A stretch of DNA of 64,000 bases from Streptomyces iranensis (GTDB taxonomy: Bacteria > Actinomycetota > Actinomycetes > Streptomycetales > Streptomycetaceae), in the NCBI RefSeq assembly GCF_017874715.1, contig NZ_JAGGLR010000024.1, positions 1 to 64,000 on the forward strand, in the 5' to 3' direction. Shown one piece after another: positions 1 through 14,400 of the stretch. Position 1 is the first letter of the stretch, and every line of letters begins with the position of its first letter. The translations under genes were made by a program, and so were the position numbers. Under the pieces are notes generated by a model. It ran no database searches and was not told the DNA's origin. It was given only the letters and a program-made list of their open reading frames with translations.

Positions 1-2400
1 CGGGCGCCGTCCATCGCCCTGGTCTCGAATGTGACGGGCGAGGCGGCGGACGCGGCCGAGGTGTGCTCGCCGGAGTACTGGGTGCGGCATGTGCGCGAGG
101 CCGTGCGCTTCGCCGACGGCATGCGGGCACTCACCGCCCAGGGCGTCACCAGGTTCCTGGAGGTCGGCCCCGACGGTGTGCTGTCCGCGATGGCGCGGGA
201 CTGCCTGACGGGGGACCAGGCCGCGGCCTCGGCCGTGGTGCCGGTGCTGCGCAAGGACCGCCCCGAGACCCAGGCGCTGACGATGGCGCTGGCCGAACTC
301 CACGTCCACGGAGCCTCGGTGGAGTGGGAGTCCGTCGTCGCCGGGCGCGGTGCGCGCATGGTGGAGCTGCCGACGTACGCCTTTCAGCGCGAGCGGTACT
401 GGCCGGAGGTGTCCCTCTCCCTGAGCGGCTGGGACACGTCGGCCGCCGCGGACTCGGTGGACGCCCGGTTCTGGGAGGCGGTCGAGCGCGAGGATCTCGA
501 AGCGCTCGCCGAGACGCTCGACGTCGACGGCGAGACGCCGCTGAGCGCGGTGCTGCCCGCGCTGTCCACGTACCACCGCAACCGGCGCGACCAGTCCACG
601 ATCGACAACTGGCGCTACCGGGTGGCGTGGAAGCCGGTTCCGGACGCGGCCGACGGGTCCCTGTCGGGGACGTGGCTGGTGGTGGTCCCCGCGTCCCGTA
701 CCGAGGACGAGCTGGTGGCGGAGGTCGTCACCGGGCTTGAGCGGCACGGCGCGGATGTGGTGTCGCTGGTGGCCGACGAGCGTGACCTGGACGCCGAGGC
801 GCTGGGGGAGCGGCTGCGCGTGGCGATCGCCGACACGCCCGCACTGGGCGGCGTGTTGTCGCTGCTCGCCCTGGACGAGGAGCCCTGCCCGGGGCACCTC
901 GCGCTCTCCAGTGGTCTCGCCCTGACGCTGACGCTGGTGCGGGCCATGGCGGACACCGGCGTCGAGGCTTCGCTGTGGTGCGCCACGCGCGGCGCCGTGT
1001 CGGTGGGCCGCTCCGAGCGGCTCAGCCACCCGGCGCAGGCGATGGTGTGGGCGCTGGGCCGAGTGGCCGCGCTGGAGCTGCCGCAGCTGTGGGGCGGTCT
1101 GGTCGACCTGCCCGAGTCCCTGGACGAGCGTGCGGCCGCGCGGCTGGCCGGTGTGCTGTCCGCCGAGGCCACCGAGGTCGCCGAAGACCAGGTGGCGGTG
1201 CGCGGTTCGGGAGTGTTCGCACGCCGGCTGACGCGGTCGGCCGCCCCCGCTGCCGATGGAACGGCGTGGCGGGCGCGTGGCACGGTGCTGGTGACCGGTG
1301 GTACGGGTGCGCTGGGCGGTCAGGTGGCCCGCTGGCTGGTGCGCGACGGTGCTGAGCATCTGGTGCTGACCAGCCGTCGTGGCATCGAGGCGCCGGGCGC
1401 GGCCGAGCTGCGTGAGGAGTTGGAGGCGCTGGGCGTCCGGGTGACCGTGGCGGCCTGCGATGTGGCCGACCGTGAGCAACTGGCCGCCGTACTGGACGCC
1501 GTGCCGGAGGAGCTTCCGCTGACGGCGGTGGTCCACGCGGCGGGCGCCAACGGGACCGGGCCGCTGGCCGAGACCGGGCTGGCCGACGCCGCCGCCGTGG
1601 TCTCCGGCAAGGTGGCGGGCGCCGTCAACCTGGATGAGCTGCTCGGCGACCGAGAGCTGGACGCGTTCGTGGTGTTCTCCTCGATCGCGGGTGTGTGGGG
1701 CAGTGGTGGCCAGGCCGCGTACGGTGCGGCCAACGCCTATCTGGACGCGCTGGTGGAGGACCGCCGTGCGCGGGGTCTCGCCGGAACGGCCGTGGCCTGG
1801 GGCCCCTGGGCCGAAGGCGGCATGGCGGCCGGAGACGAGGGCGACCAGCTGGCGCGCCGCGGTCTGCCCGCGATGGCGCCGGGCCTGGCGATCGCCGCTC
1901 TGCGGGGGGCGGTCGCGGGTGACGACGGTGTGGTGGCGGTCGCCGATGTGGACTGGGAGCGTTTCGCCCCCGCGTTCACGATCGGGCGGCCCAGCCCGCT
2001 CCTCGGCGATCTGCCCGAGGTCCAGCGGGCGCTGGCGAACGCCGGAAGCGCCGAAGGCACTTCGGCCGGCTCGGCACTGCGGGAGCGCCTCACGGGGCTC
2101 ACCGAGGCCGAGATCGACCGGACCCTGCTCGACCTGGTGCGCGCCCACGCCGCCGCGGTCCTCGGCTTCGCGGGCGCGGACTCGGTGGAGCCCGCGCGGG
2201 CGTTCAAGGAGCTGGGTTTCGATTCGCTCACGGCGGTGGAGTTCCGTAACCGGCTGAACGTGGAGACCGGGCTGGTGCTTCCGGCCACGCTGGTCTTCGA
2301 CTACCCCAGTGCCACGGTGCTGGCCGACCATCTGCGTGCCGAGGTGCTGGGGACGCGGGGTGCGGTGGCGGCGCCGTCGACGGTGGTGGCCCCGGCCGAT
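1..2400 (+). other. PKS module A, partial: (AT)-KR(A-type)-ACP
   Basis: Only the last ~110 residues of the AT are present. Their SNVTG and YWVRHVREAVRF motifs match the malonyl-type ATs of this cluster, not the methylmalonyl type (YSTVSG, YWYRNLRQTVEL), so malonate is inferred. The KR has a TGGTGALGG cofactor motif (432-440), Ser560/561 and Tyr574. It lacks the LDD motif of B-type KRs and has Trp566 eight residues before the Tyr, which is the A-type (L-hydroxy) signature. The ACP has GFDSL with Ser742. Predicted outcome is a hydroxyl, C19 counted from the TE end. Confidence 0.85.
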
Positions 2401-5400
2401 GGTGACCCGATCGCGATCGTCGGGATGAGCTGCCGCTTCCCCGGCGGTGTCGGAAGCCCCGAAGACCTGTGGAACCTCGTGGCGGCCGGTACCGACGCCA
2501 TCACGGACTTCCCCTCCGACCGTGGATGGGACGTCGAGGGGATGTACGACCCCGACCCGGAGCGGCTGGGCACGTTCTACGCCCGCGAGGGCGGGTTCCT
2601 CGACGGGGCGAGCGAGTTCGACGCCGCCTTCTTCGGGATCTCGCCGCGTGAGGCGCTCGCCATGGATCCGCAGCAGCGGCTGCTGCTGGAGACGTCCTGG
2701 GAGGCGTTCGAGCGGGCCGGTATCGACCCGGCCTCCGTGCGCGGCAACCAGATCGGCGTCTACGTCGGCGCCGCGACCTCCGGCTACGGCACCGGGCTGC
2801 ACGAGATCCCCGAGGGGCTCGAAGGGCAGTTGCTGACCGGCAGCGCCACCTCCGTCGTCTCGGGCCGCATCTCCTACACGCTGGGTCTGGAGGGGCCCGC
2901 GCTGACGGTGGACACGGCGTGCTCGTCGTCGCTGGTCGCCCTGCACCAGGCCGCGCAGGCGCTGCGCCAGGGCGAGTGCTCCATGGCGCTCGCCGGTGGC
3001 GTCACCGTGATGACCAGCCCCGCCGCGTTCGTGGAGTTCAGCCGTCAGCGCGGGCTCGCCCCCGACGGCCGGTGCAAGCCGTTCGCGGACGCCGCGGACG
3101 GCACGGGCTGGTCCGAGGGCGTGGGCATGCTGCTCGTGGAGCGGCTGTCCGACGCCCGGCGCAACGGCCACGAGGTGCTGGCGATCGTGCGGGGCTCGGC
3201 GGTCAACCAGGACGGCGCGTCCAACGGTCTGACGGCCCCCAACGGCCCCTCGCAGCAGCGGGTCATCCGCCAGGCCCTCGCCAACGCCCAGCTCTCCGCC
3301 GCCGACGTCCAGGTGATCGAGGCACACGGCACCGGAACGACGCTGGGTGACCCGATCGAGGCCCAGGCACTGCTGGCCACCTACGGCCAGGAGCGCCCGG
3401 AGAACCTGCCGCTCTGGCTCGGATCGATCAAGTCGAACATCGGTCACACACAGGCCGCCGCCGGTGTCGCGGGCGTCATCAAGATGGTGATGGCCATGCG
3501 GCACGGCATGCTGCCGCAGACCCTGCACGTGGACCAGCCGTCACACGAAGTGGACTGGTCGGCGGGCGAGGTGCGGCTGCTGACCGAGGCCGCCGCGTGG
3601 CCCGAGACCGGACAGCCGCGCCGGGCCGGTGTCTCCGCGTTCGGTGTGAGCGGGACCAACGCGCACACCATCATCGAGCAGGCCCCCGTACCGGACGAGG
3701 CGGAGCCCGCCCCGGCGGCCCCCGCCGACGACCACGGCATCGCCCCCTGGGTGCTCTCCGCGCGGAGCCCGGAAGCCCTGCGCGACCAGGCCGAGCGGCT
3801 GCGCGCCCAGCTGTCCGAAGGGGCCGGGTCCGGCGTCCTGGACATCGCCGAATCGCTGGTCGCCACGCGGTCGGTGTTCGAGCACCGCGCGGTGCTGCTG
3901 GGCACCGACCGCGACACGTTGCTGCGCGGCCTGGAGACCGTCGCCGCGGGCGACGACGCCCCCGGCATCGTCCAGGGGCAGGCGGCCACGGCCGGAAAGA
4001 CCGCGTTCCTGTTCACCGGTCAGGGTGCCCAACGCCTCGGCATGGGCCGGGAGTTGTACGAGGCGTTCCCGGTGTTCGCCCGTGCTCTGGACGAGGTGTG
4101 TGCGTATCTCGATGTGCTGCTGGACCGGCCGCTGCGGGATGTGATGTTCGCGGACGAGGGCAGTGCGGATGCCGAACTGCTCGACCGGACGGCCTTCACC
4201 CAGCCCGCCCTCTTCGCGGTCGAGGTGGCGCTGTTCCGGCTGCTGTCCGCGTGGGGTGTGGCACCGGATGTGGTGATCGGCCACTCCATCGGTGAGATCG
4301 CCGCCGCCCATGTGGCCGGGGTCTTCTCGCTGGAGGACGCCTGCACCCTGGTGGCCGCTCGTGGCCGTCTGATGCAGGCCCTGCCGGCCGGTGGCGCGAT
4401 GGTCGCCATCGAGGCGTCCGAGGAGGAGATCGCGGCGTCGCTGGCCGGTCGTGAGGCCGAGCTGAGCATCGCCGCCGTCAACGGCCCGACCGCGGTGGTC
4501 ATCGCGGGCGACGAGGCCGCGGCGCTGGAGATCGCCGGACAGTGGGCGGAGCAGGGCCGCAAGACCCGCCGCCTGCGGGTCAGCCACGCCTTCCACTCGC
4601 CGCACATGGACGCCATGCTGGACGGCTTCCGCGCCGTCGTCTCCGGCCTGTCCTTCCAGGCACCGTCCATCGCCTTCATCTCGAATGTCACGGGTGAGCA
4701 GGCCGGTGCCGAAGAGGTGTGCTCGCCGGAGTACTGGGTGCGCCATGTGCGGGAGACCGTCCGCTTCCGGGGCGGGGTGCGGGCGCTCGAAGCGCGGGGC
4801 GTCACCGCGTACATCGAGGTGGGCCCCGACGGCGTACTGTCCGCGCTGGCCCAGGACTGCCTGACCGAACCGGCCGACGACATCGCGGCCGATGGCACAC
4901 CGGCCTCCCTGCTGGTTCCGGTGCTGCGCAAGGACCGCCCCGAGACGCAGGCGCTCGTCGCGGCCCTCGCCGAGACGCACGTCCACGGCGAAACCGTCGA
5001 CTGGCGGGCCTTCTTCGCCGGGCGCGGCGCCCGCCGCGTGGACCTGCCGACCTACGCGTTCCAGCACCAGCGCTACTGGCTGGAGCCCGGCGCCTCCGCG
5101 GGAGACGCCGCCGCCTTCGGCCTCGACCCGGCCGACCACCCGTTGCTGGGCGGAGCCGTCCCCCTCGCGGGCGCCGACGGCCTGGTGTTCACCGGAACGC
5201 TCTCGCTGCACACCCAGCCCTGGCTGGCCGACCACGTCCTGCGCGGCGAGGCGGTCCTGGCCACCACGGCCCTCGTCGAACTGGCCATCCGCGCCGGTGA
5301 CGAGGTCGGCCTCGGCCAGGTGGAAGAGCTCGTCATCCAGGCGCCGCTGGTCCTCCCCCGAGGGGGCGGCGTCCAGATCCAGCTCGTCCTCGGCGAGGAG

Positions 5401-8400
5401 GACGAGTCCGGCACCCGCTCGCTGGAGATGTACTCCCGGGTGGCCGAGCCGGAGGACGAGGACGAGTGGATCTGCCACGCCAGCGGTGTGCTCGCCCCGG
5501 AGCCGGACGACGCCGCGACCGCCGAACGGGCGGCGCGATTCGACTCCACCGCATGGCCCCCGCCCGGCGCCGAGCGCGTCGATGTGGACGGCCTGTATGA
5601 GCTGCTCGCGGCGGACGGCCTCGTCTACGGACCCTCGTTCCGTGGCCTCCGAGCCGTCTGGCAGCGCGACGACGAGGTCTTCGCCGAGGTCAGTCTGGCT
5701 GAGGAGTCCGTCGTGGACGCCCAGCGGTTCGGGCTGCACCCCGCCCTGCTGGACGCGGCGCTGCAACCGCTCGGCCTCGGAGTGCTGGACGGTGTGGGAC
5801 GCGGTCGCGTCCTGTTCAGCCTGGCCGGGGTGTCGCTGTACGCCGCCGGTGCCTCCGCGCTGCGCGTCCGGCTCGCCCGCACCGGTCCGGAGACCCTCTC
5901 CCTGGCCGCGGTCGACGGGGCCGGCGAAGCCGTGCTCTCCGCCGATACGCTGACGCTGCGCCAGGTCGCCGCGGAGCAGGTGGAGGTCCCGGCGCCGGAT
6001 GAGGCCGAGACCGCCACCTCAGCCGAGGCGGCCACCAACACCGCAGCCGAGGTGACCACCGACACTCCCGCCGAGGTGGCCACCGACACTCCCGCCGAGG
6101 TGGCCACGGAAACGCCTGCCGAGGAAACCCCCGCCAAGCCCGCCCGTCGGCGCAAGACCGCACGGCGGGCCGCCAAGCGGGGCGCCGGATCGGACTCCGG
6201 ACCGCTCGCCGCGCTGCGGGAGCGGCTGACCGGGCTCTCCGAGCCCGAACAGGACCGGGTGCTGCTCGATGTGATTCGCACCCACGTCGCGGCGGTGCTC
6301 GGACACGCCTCCGCCGACGCGGTGCAGGGGTCGCAGGCGTTCAAGGACATCGGCTTCAGCTCGCTGACCGCCGTCGAATTCCGTAACCGGGTGAGCAAGG
6401 CCACGGGCCTGCGCCTTCCGGCGACCGCGGTGTTCGACTACCCGACCCCCGCCGAACTGGCGAAGTTCGCCCGTGCCGAGGTGCTCGGCGCGCGGACCGG
6501 AGCGCTGCGGCCGGTGCCGGTCGCGGTGGCGGGCAACGACGAGCCGATCGTGATCGTCGGGATGAGCTGCCGCTACCCCGGAGAGGTGGCCACCCCCGAG
6601 GACCTGTGGAACCTGGTCGCCGAGGGCCGGGACGGCATCTCCCCCTTCCCGACCGACCGCGGCTGGGATGTGGAGAACCTCTACGACCCGGACCCGGACG
6701 AGCCGGGCAAGTGCTACACGCAGGAAGGTGGCTTCCTGCACGGCGCCAGCCAGTTCGACCCGGCGTTCTTCGGGATCTCGCCGCGTGAGGCGCTGTCGAT
6801 GGATCCGCAGCACCGACTGCTGCTGGAGACCTCGTGGGAGGCGCTGGAGCGGGCCGGTATCGACCCGGTCTCCGCGAAGGGCAGCCAGACCGGCGTCTTC
6901 GCGGGCGTGACCTACCAGGACTACGGCGGTGTCCTCGCCGGATCCCAGGAGAGCGTCGAGGGCTACATCGGCACCGGCGTCTCGCCCAGCGTGCTCTCCG
7001 GCCGTATCTCCTACACCCTGGGCCTGGAAGGGCCCGCCGTGACAGTGGACACCGCGTGCTCGTCGTCGCTGGTCGCCCTGCATCTGGCGTGGCAGGCGCT
7101 GCGCCAGGGCGAGTGCTCGCTGGCGCTCGCCGGCGGTGTGACGGTGATGTCCACACCGATGTCGCTGGTCGAGTTCAGCCGACAGCGCGCGCTCGCCTCC
7201 GACGGCCGCAGCAAGCCGTTCTCGGCCGCCGCGGACGGTGCCAGCTGGGCCGAGGGCGTCGGCATGCTCGTCCTCGAACGGCTGTCGGACGCCCGCCGCA
7301 ACGGACACCCCATCCTCGCCGTGGTGCGGGGCAGCGCGGTGAACCAGGACGGTGCGTCCAACGGCCTGACGGCGCCCAACGGCCCCTCGCAGCAGCGGGT
7401 CATCCGCCAGGCGCTGGCCAACGCCCGCCTGTCGGCCGCCGAGGTCGACGCGGTGGAGGCGCACGGTACGGGCACCTCGCTGGGTGACCCGATCGAGGCG
7501 CAGGCGCTGCTGGCCACCTATGGCCAGGAGCGCCCCGAGGGCCAGCCGCTGTGGCTGGGCGCCATCAAGTCCAACATCGGCCATTCGCAGGCGGCCGCCG
7601 GCGTGGGTGGCGTCATCAAGATGGTGATGGCCATGCGCCACGGCGTGCTGCCGAAGACCCTGCACCTCGACGAGCCCTCGCCGCACGTCGATTGGACGGA
7701 GGGCGACGTCGAGCTGCTGGCCGAGGCCAGGCCGTGGCCGGAGACCGGGCATCCGCGACGCGCGGGTGTGTCGGCGTTCGGCATGAGCGGCACCAACGTG
7801 CACACCATCCTGGAGCAGGCTCCGGAGGCCGAGGCGGCCGAGACCGCCGAGGCCGAGGTGACCGACGGTCCGGTGGCGTGGATCGTGGCGGGCAAGAGCA
7901 ACGACGCGGTGCGGGCCCAGGCGGACCGGCTGCGGGAGTTCGTGGCCGAGCACCCGGAGTTGCGTGCCGCCGATGTGGCCCACTCCCTGGCGACGACCAG
8001 GTCCGCGTTCCAGTACCGGGCCGCGGTGACCGGAACCGGCCGGGAGGAACTCCTGGAGCGCCTGGAGGCGGTGGCCGAGGGCGCGAAGGCACCGGGCGTG
8101 GTCCGCGCGAGCGCCGTCGAGGAGCCGGGCCGTTCGGTGTTCGTCTTCCCCGGCCAGGGTGCGCAGTGGATGGGCATGGCGGTGGGGCTGTTGGAGTCCT
8201 CGCCGGTGTTCGCTGAGGCGATAGCCGAGTGTGAGACGGCCCTGTCGGCGTACGTGGACTGGTCGCTCACCGAGGTGCTGCGTGGCGCGGAGGGCGCTCC
8301 GGGCTTTGACCGGGTGGATGTCGTTCAGCCGGTGTTGTTCGCGGTGATGGTGTCGCTGGCGAGGCTGTGGCGTTCGGTGGGCGTGGAGCCCGATGCGGTG

Positions 8401-11400
8401 ATGGGCCACAGCCAGGGTGAGATCGCCGCGGCGTGTGTCGCGGGTGCGCTCTCGCTGCAGGACGCCGCGAAGGTGGTGACCCTGCGGTCGCAGGCCATCG
8501 CGGCCGGTCTGGCCGGTCGTGGTGGCATGGTGTCCGTCGGGCTGCCGGTCGACCAGGCCAGGGAGCGCATCGGCGCCTGGGACGGTGGAATATCCGTCGC
8601 GGCGGTCAACGGGCCCGGCTCGGTCGTGGTCTCGGGTGACCCGGGCGCGCTGGATGAGATGGTCGCGCGGTTGGAGGGCGAGGAGATCCGGGTCCGTCGG
8701 GTTCCGGTGGACTACGCCTCGCACTCGGCGCATGTGGAGGCGATTCGGGCGGAGTTGCTGGAGGTTCTGGGGGACCTGGAGCCGCGGGTGCCGGAGGTGC
8801 CGTTCTACTCGACGGTGTCCGGCGAGCTGGTGGACACCGCTGGTCTGGACGCCGAGTACTGGTACCGCAATCTGCGGCAGACGGTCGAGCTGGAGGCCAC
8901 CACCCGTACTCTCCTCGACAACGGTCACGGTGTGTTCATCGAGGTGAGCCCGCATCCGGTCCTCACTCTCCCCGTTCAGCAGACCGTGGAGGCCGCCGAG
9001 GCGCAGGCCGTGGTCATCGGCACACTGCGCCGCGACGAAGGTGGCCTGGAGCGGTTCCTGACCTCGATCGCCGAGCTTCATGTCAACGGGGCCGACGTCG
9101 AGTGGCGGAAGGTGTTCGCCGCAAACGGGGCCCACCGGGTCGACCTGCCGACGTACGCCTTCCAGCGGCAGCGCTACTGGCCGCAGGCGGCCGAGGACGG
9201 CGGGTTCGGCAACGGCCCCGTGTCCGAGGCCGACGCGGTGGACGCCCGGTTCTGGGAGGCCGTGGAGCGCGAAGACCTGGAGGGGCTGGCACGGACGCTG
9301 GAGCTCGACGGGGAGGCGCCGCTGAGCGCGGTACTGCCCGCCCTGTCGTCGTACCGGCGAGGCAGGCGTGACCGCTCGACGGTCGACAACTGGCGCTACC
9401 GGATCAACTGGAAGCCCGTCATCGACCAGCCGTCGTCCGGCTCCGAGCCGGGGCAGGGCGCCCCGATCACCGGTACGTGGATGGTCGTCGTCCCGCCGGT
9501 CGACACCGCCCGCGAACTGGCCGAGCGCATCGCGCGGGACGTGGAACGTCACGGTGCCCGCATGGTGCGGGTCGACCTGGACGGGGCGGAGCCGGAGCGG
9601 TCGTCGCTGGTCGGACTCCTGCGGGCCGCGGCCCCCGGCACGCCGTCCGCGGACGGAGACGAGCAGGAGGGGACGCTCGCGATCGACGGAGTGCTCTCCC
9701 TGCTCGCGCTCGACGAGGAGGCACTCGCCGAACACCCGGGCATTCCGCGCGGCTTCGCCGGCACCGTGGCCCTGGTCCAGGCGCTCGCCGACATCGACAT
9801 CGACGTGCCGCTGTGGCTCGCCACCACCGGAGCCGTGTCCGTGGGCCGCTCCGACCGGGTCGGCAGCGTCAAGCAGTCCCTGGTGTGGGGTCTGGGCCGA
9901 GTGGTCGGCCTGGAGTACGCACAGCGCTGGGGCGGTCTGGTCGACCTTCCCGAGTCGCCGGACGCGCTCGACGAGCGGGCGCTGAACCGCCTGGTCGGCC
10001 TGATCGGGCGCTCCGGTGACGAGGACCAGGTGGCGGTGCGCGCCTCCGGTGTCTTCGCCCGACGGCTCGTCCGGGCCCCCTTGGGCGACGCCCGGCCGGC
10101 CCGCGCCTGGGAGCCTCGCGGCAGCGTCCTGATCACCGGTGGTACCGGTGCGCTCGGTGGCCGTCTCGCCCGCTGGCTCGCCCGTGGCGGCGCCGAACAC
10201 CTGGTGCTGACCAGCCGTCGCGGCCTGGAGGCCCCCGGCGCGGCCGAGTTGAGGGACGAGCTGACCGCTCTGGGCGCGCGGGTCACCGTCGCGGCGTGCG
10301 ACGTCGCCGACCGTGGCGCGCTGCGGGAGCTCCTCGACGGGCTGCCCGCGGAGTACCCGCTGACCGGGGTGGTGCACGCGGCCGGTGTCCTGGACGACGG
10401 CCTCATCGACACCCTCACCGTCCCCAGGGCGCAGGGGGTCTTCCGGCCCAAGGTGGACGCCGTGGTGAACCTCCACGAGCTCACCCAGGATCTGGACCTG
10501 TCCGCGTTCATCCTCTTCTCCTCCTACGCCGGAACCGTCGGTGGTGCCGGTCAGGGCAGCTACGCCGCCGCGAACGCCTTCCTCGACGCCCTGGCGCAGC
10601 AGCGCCGGGCCCAGGGGCTGGCGGCCACCTCGGTGGCCTGGGGCGCCTGGGGCGGCGGCGGTCTGGTGGACGACGCCACCGCGGCCCAGCTGAAGCGGCG
10701 CGGTATGCCGCCGCTGGTGCCCGAACTCGCCGTCGACGCCCTTCAGCAGGCGCTCGACCACGACGAGGTGGACATCACCGTCGCCGATGTGGACTGGGAG
10801 CGCTACGCCCCCGGCTTCGCCTCGGCCCGGCCGCGTCCGCTGCTGAACGAACTGCCGGAGGTGCGGCAGGCCCTGGAGGCGGCGGAGGCCGAGCTGGGCG
10901 CGGCGCTCACCGGGCTGGCCGTGCGGCTCGAAGGGCTGTCGGCCGTCGAACGCGAGGCGGAGGTGCTCGACCTCGTCAGGTCCCACGCCGCCGAGGTGAT
11001 CGGATACCCGAGCGCCGACGCGGTGGAGCCGGAGCGGGCCTTCCGGGACATCGGGTTCGACTCGCTGACCGCCGTGGAACTGCGCAACGGCCTCAGCGCG
11101 GCGGCGGGTGTGAACCTGCCGGTCACGATGGCCTTCGACTACCCGACGCCCACGGTGCTCGCCCGGTTCATCCTCGGCGAGGTGCTGGGCACCGCGCCCG
11201 CGCCGGCCGATGACCTGCCGGTGGTGACGGGCACGGTCGTGGACGACGACCCGATCGCGATCGTGTCGATGAGCTGCCGCTTCCCCGGCGGGGTGCGCAC
11301 TCCGGAGGACCTGTGGCGACTGGTCTCCGAGGGCAGCGACGTGATCAACGCCTACCCAACCAACCGTGGCTGGGACCTGGACGACCTCTACGACCCGGAC

Positions 11401-14400
11401 CCGGAGAACACGGGCACCAGCTATGCGAGCGGCGGCGGCTTCGTCTATGACGCCGACGAGTTCGACCCGGCGTTCTTCGGGATCGCCCCGCGCGAGGCGC
11501 TGACCATCGACCCCCAGCAGCGGCTGCTGCTGGAGACCTCCTGGGAGGCGTTCGAGCGGGCGGGCATCGACCCCACGTCGCTCAAGGGAAGCCGGACCGG
11601 CGTCTTCGCGGGAAGCAACGGCCAGGACTACATCGGCCTGCTGCTGACCGCCCCGGGCGGGCCCGACGGCTACCTCGGCACCGGCAACGCGGGCAGCGTC
11701 GTCTCGGGCCGTATCTCCTACACCTTCGGCCTCGAAGGACCGGCCGTCACGGTGGACACGGCGTGCTCCTCGTCCCTGGTGGCGCTGCACATGGCCGTGC
11801 AGTCGCTGCGTCAGGGCGAGTCCTCCCTGGCGCTGGCCGGCGGTGTCACGATCATGTCCACCCCGGGCTCGTTCGTGGACTTCAGCCGCCAGAAGGGGCT
11901 GTCGTCGGACGGGCGGTGCAAGGCGTTCGCGGCCTCGGCCGACGGCACGGGCTGGGGCGAGGGCGTCGGTATGCTGCTGCTCGAGCGGCTGTCCGACGCG
12001 CGGCGCAACGGCCACCCGGTGATGGCGATCGTGCGCGGCTCCGCCGTCAACCAGGACGGCGCCTCCAACGGTCTGACGGCGCCCAACGGCCCGTCGCAGC
12101 AGCGGGTGATCCGCCAGGCGCTGGCCAGCGCCGACCTCGCCGCCCACCAGGTGCAGGCGGTCGAGGCACACGGCACCGGCACCAGGCTCGGTGACCCGAT
12201 CGAGGCGCAGGCGCTGCTGGCCACCTACGGCCAGGGGCGGCAGGACGGCCAGCCGCTGTGGCTTGGCTCCATCAAGTCCAACATCGGGCACACGCAGGCG
12301 GCCGCCGGTGTGGCCGGTGTCATCAAGATGGTGATGGCGATGCGTGAGGGCGTGCTGCCGCAGACGCTCCACGTCAATGAGCCCACGCCGCATGTGGACT
12401 GGACGGCGGGCGAGGTCCGGCTGCTGACCGCGCCGACCGCGTGGCCGGAGGACGGCGAGCCGCGCCGGGCGGGTATCTCCTCGTTCGGCATCAGCGGCAC
12501 CAACGCCCACACCATCATCGAGCAGGCCCCGGAGCCGGAGGAGCCGGAGGCGGTGGAGCGGGTCCGTACGGACGACACCCCCTCGACCGGCTCGGAAACG
12601 CTCCCCTGGACGGTCGCCGGCAAGGGCGCCGAGGCGCTCCGCGCCCAGGCCCGGAGCCTGTACGACTATGTGGCGGCCCACCCCGGGCTCGACCTGAACG
12701 ACGTGGGCCACTCGCTGGCGGCCACCCGGTCCGTCTTCGACCACCGCGCCGTGCTCATGAGCGGTGACCGGGACGGGCTGCTGAGCGGTCTGGACGCCAT
12801 CGCCTCCGGTGCCACGGCCCCCGGAGTCATCCAGGGATCCGTGGGCACGGCCGGTAGGACGGCCTTCATGTTCTCGGGTCAGGGTGCGCAGCGTCCGGGC
12901 ATGGGACGGGAGTTGTACGAGGCGTTCCCGGTGTTCGCCCGTGCTCTGGACGAGGTGTGTGCGTATCTCGATGTGCTGCTGGACCGGCCGCTGCGGGATG
13001 TGATGTTCGCGGCCGAGGGCAGTGCGGATGCCGAGTTGCTGGACCTGACGGCGTTCACCCAGCCCGCGCTGTTCGCGGTCGAGGTGGCGCTGTTCCGGCT
13101 GCTGGAGCACTGGGGTGTCACCCCGGATGTGCTGATCGGCCACTCGGTGGGCGAGGTGGCCGCGGCCCATGTGGCCGGGGTGCTCTCGCTGGAGGACGCG
13201 TGCGCGCTCATCGCGGCGCGCGGCCGTCTGATGCAGGCGCTGCCGGAGGGTGGCGCGATGGTGGCGGTGCAGGCCTCCGAGGCGGAAATCGCTCTGTCGC
13301 TGTCCGGTCGCGAGGCCGAGGTGAGCATCGCCGCGGTCAACGGCCCGACGGCCGTGGTCATCGCCGGTGACGAGGCCGCGGCGCTGGAGATCGCCGAGGA
13401 CTGGGCCGGACAAGGCCGTAAGACCCGCCGGCTGCGGGTCAGCCACGCCTTCCACTCGCCCCGCATGGACGCGATGCTGGACGACTTCCGTGACGTCGTC
13501 TCCGGCCTGTCCTTCGAGGCACCGTCGATCTCGCTGGTCTCCAACCTCACGGGTGCGTCGGCGGGCGCGGCCGAGGTGTGCTCGCCGGAGTACTGGGTGC
13601 GGCATGTGCGGGAGGCGGTCCGGTTCGCCGACGGCGTACGGGCCCTGGAGAAGCTCGGGGTGACCTCGTTCCTGGAGGTCGGTCCCGACGGTGTGCTCAC
13701 CGCGATGGCCCAGGACTGCCTGACGGCCGACGAGGCCGGAGACGCTCTCACCCTCGTCCCCGCGCTGCGCAAGAACCGCCCCGAGGCCCAGTCGCTGACC
13801 ACGGCGCTGGCCGAACTCCACGTCCACGGCACCACCGTGAACTGGTCGACGGCGTTCGCCGGGCTCGACGTCCGGCGGGTGGAGCTGCCCACCTACGCCT
13901 TCCAGCGGCAGCGCTACTGGCCGAAGGCCGGCGGCCCCATGACCGGGGACATCTCCTCCGTCGGGCTCAGCTCTCCCAACCACCCGCTGCTGGGTGCCGG
14001 AGTCGAGCTCGCGGGCCGCGACGGATTCCTGTTCACCAGCAGGCTGTCGGTGCAGAGCCAGCCATGGCTGGCCGACCACGCGATCGCGGGCGCGGCCCTG
14101 TTCCCCGGGACCGGATTCCTCGAACTGGCCATCCGCGCCGCCGACCAGGTCGGCTGCGGCCGGGTCGAGGAGGTCACCCTCGCGACCCCGATGGTCCTGC
14201 CCGAGAACCAACCGGTCCAGGTGCAACTGTGGGTGGGTGACACCGACGAGACGGGCCATCGCTCGCTCAGCCTGTACTCCCGCCCGGCCGACGCGTCCTC
14301 GGACGAGCCGTGGACACAGCACGCGGCCGGTGCGCTGGCCCCGACCGGCCCCGAGCCGTCGTTCGACCTGGCCGCATGGCCCCCGGCGGACGCGGAAGCG

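Noticed and set aside
31..31. ATG/ACG-type start near base 31 as the real start of the first PKS gene
   Set aside because: The frame is open to base 1 and encodes AT sequence that continues beyond the window, so the gene is truncated by the window edge.
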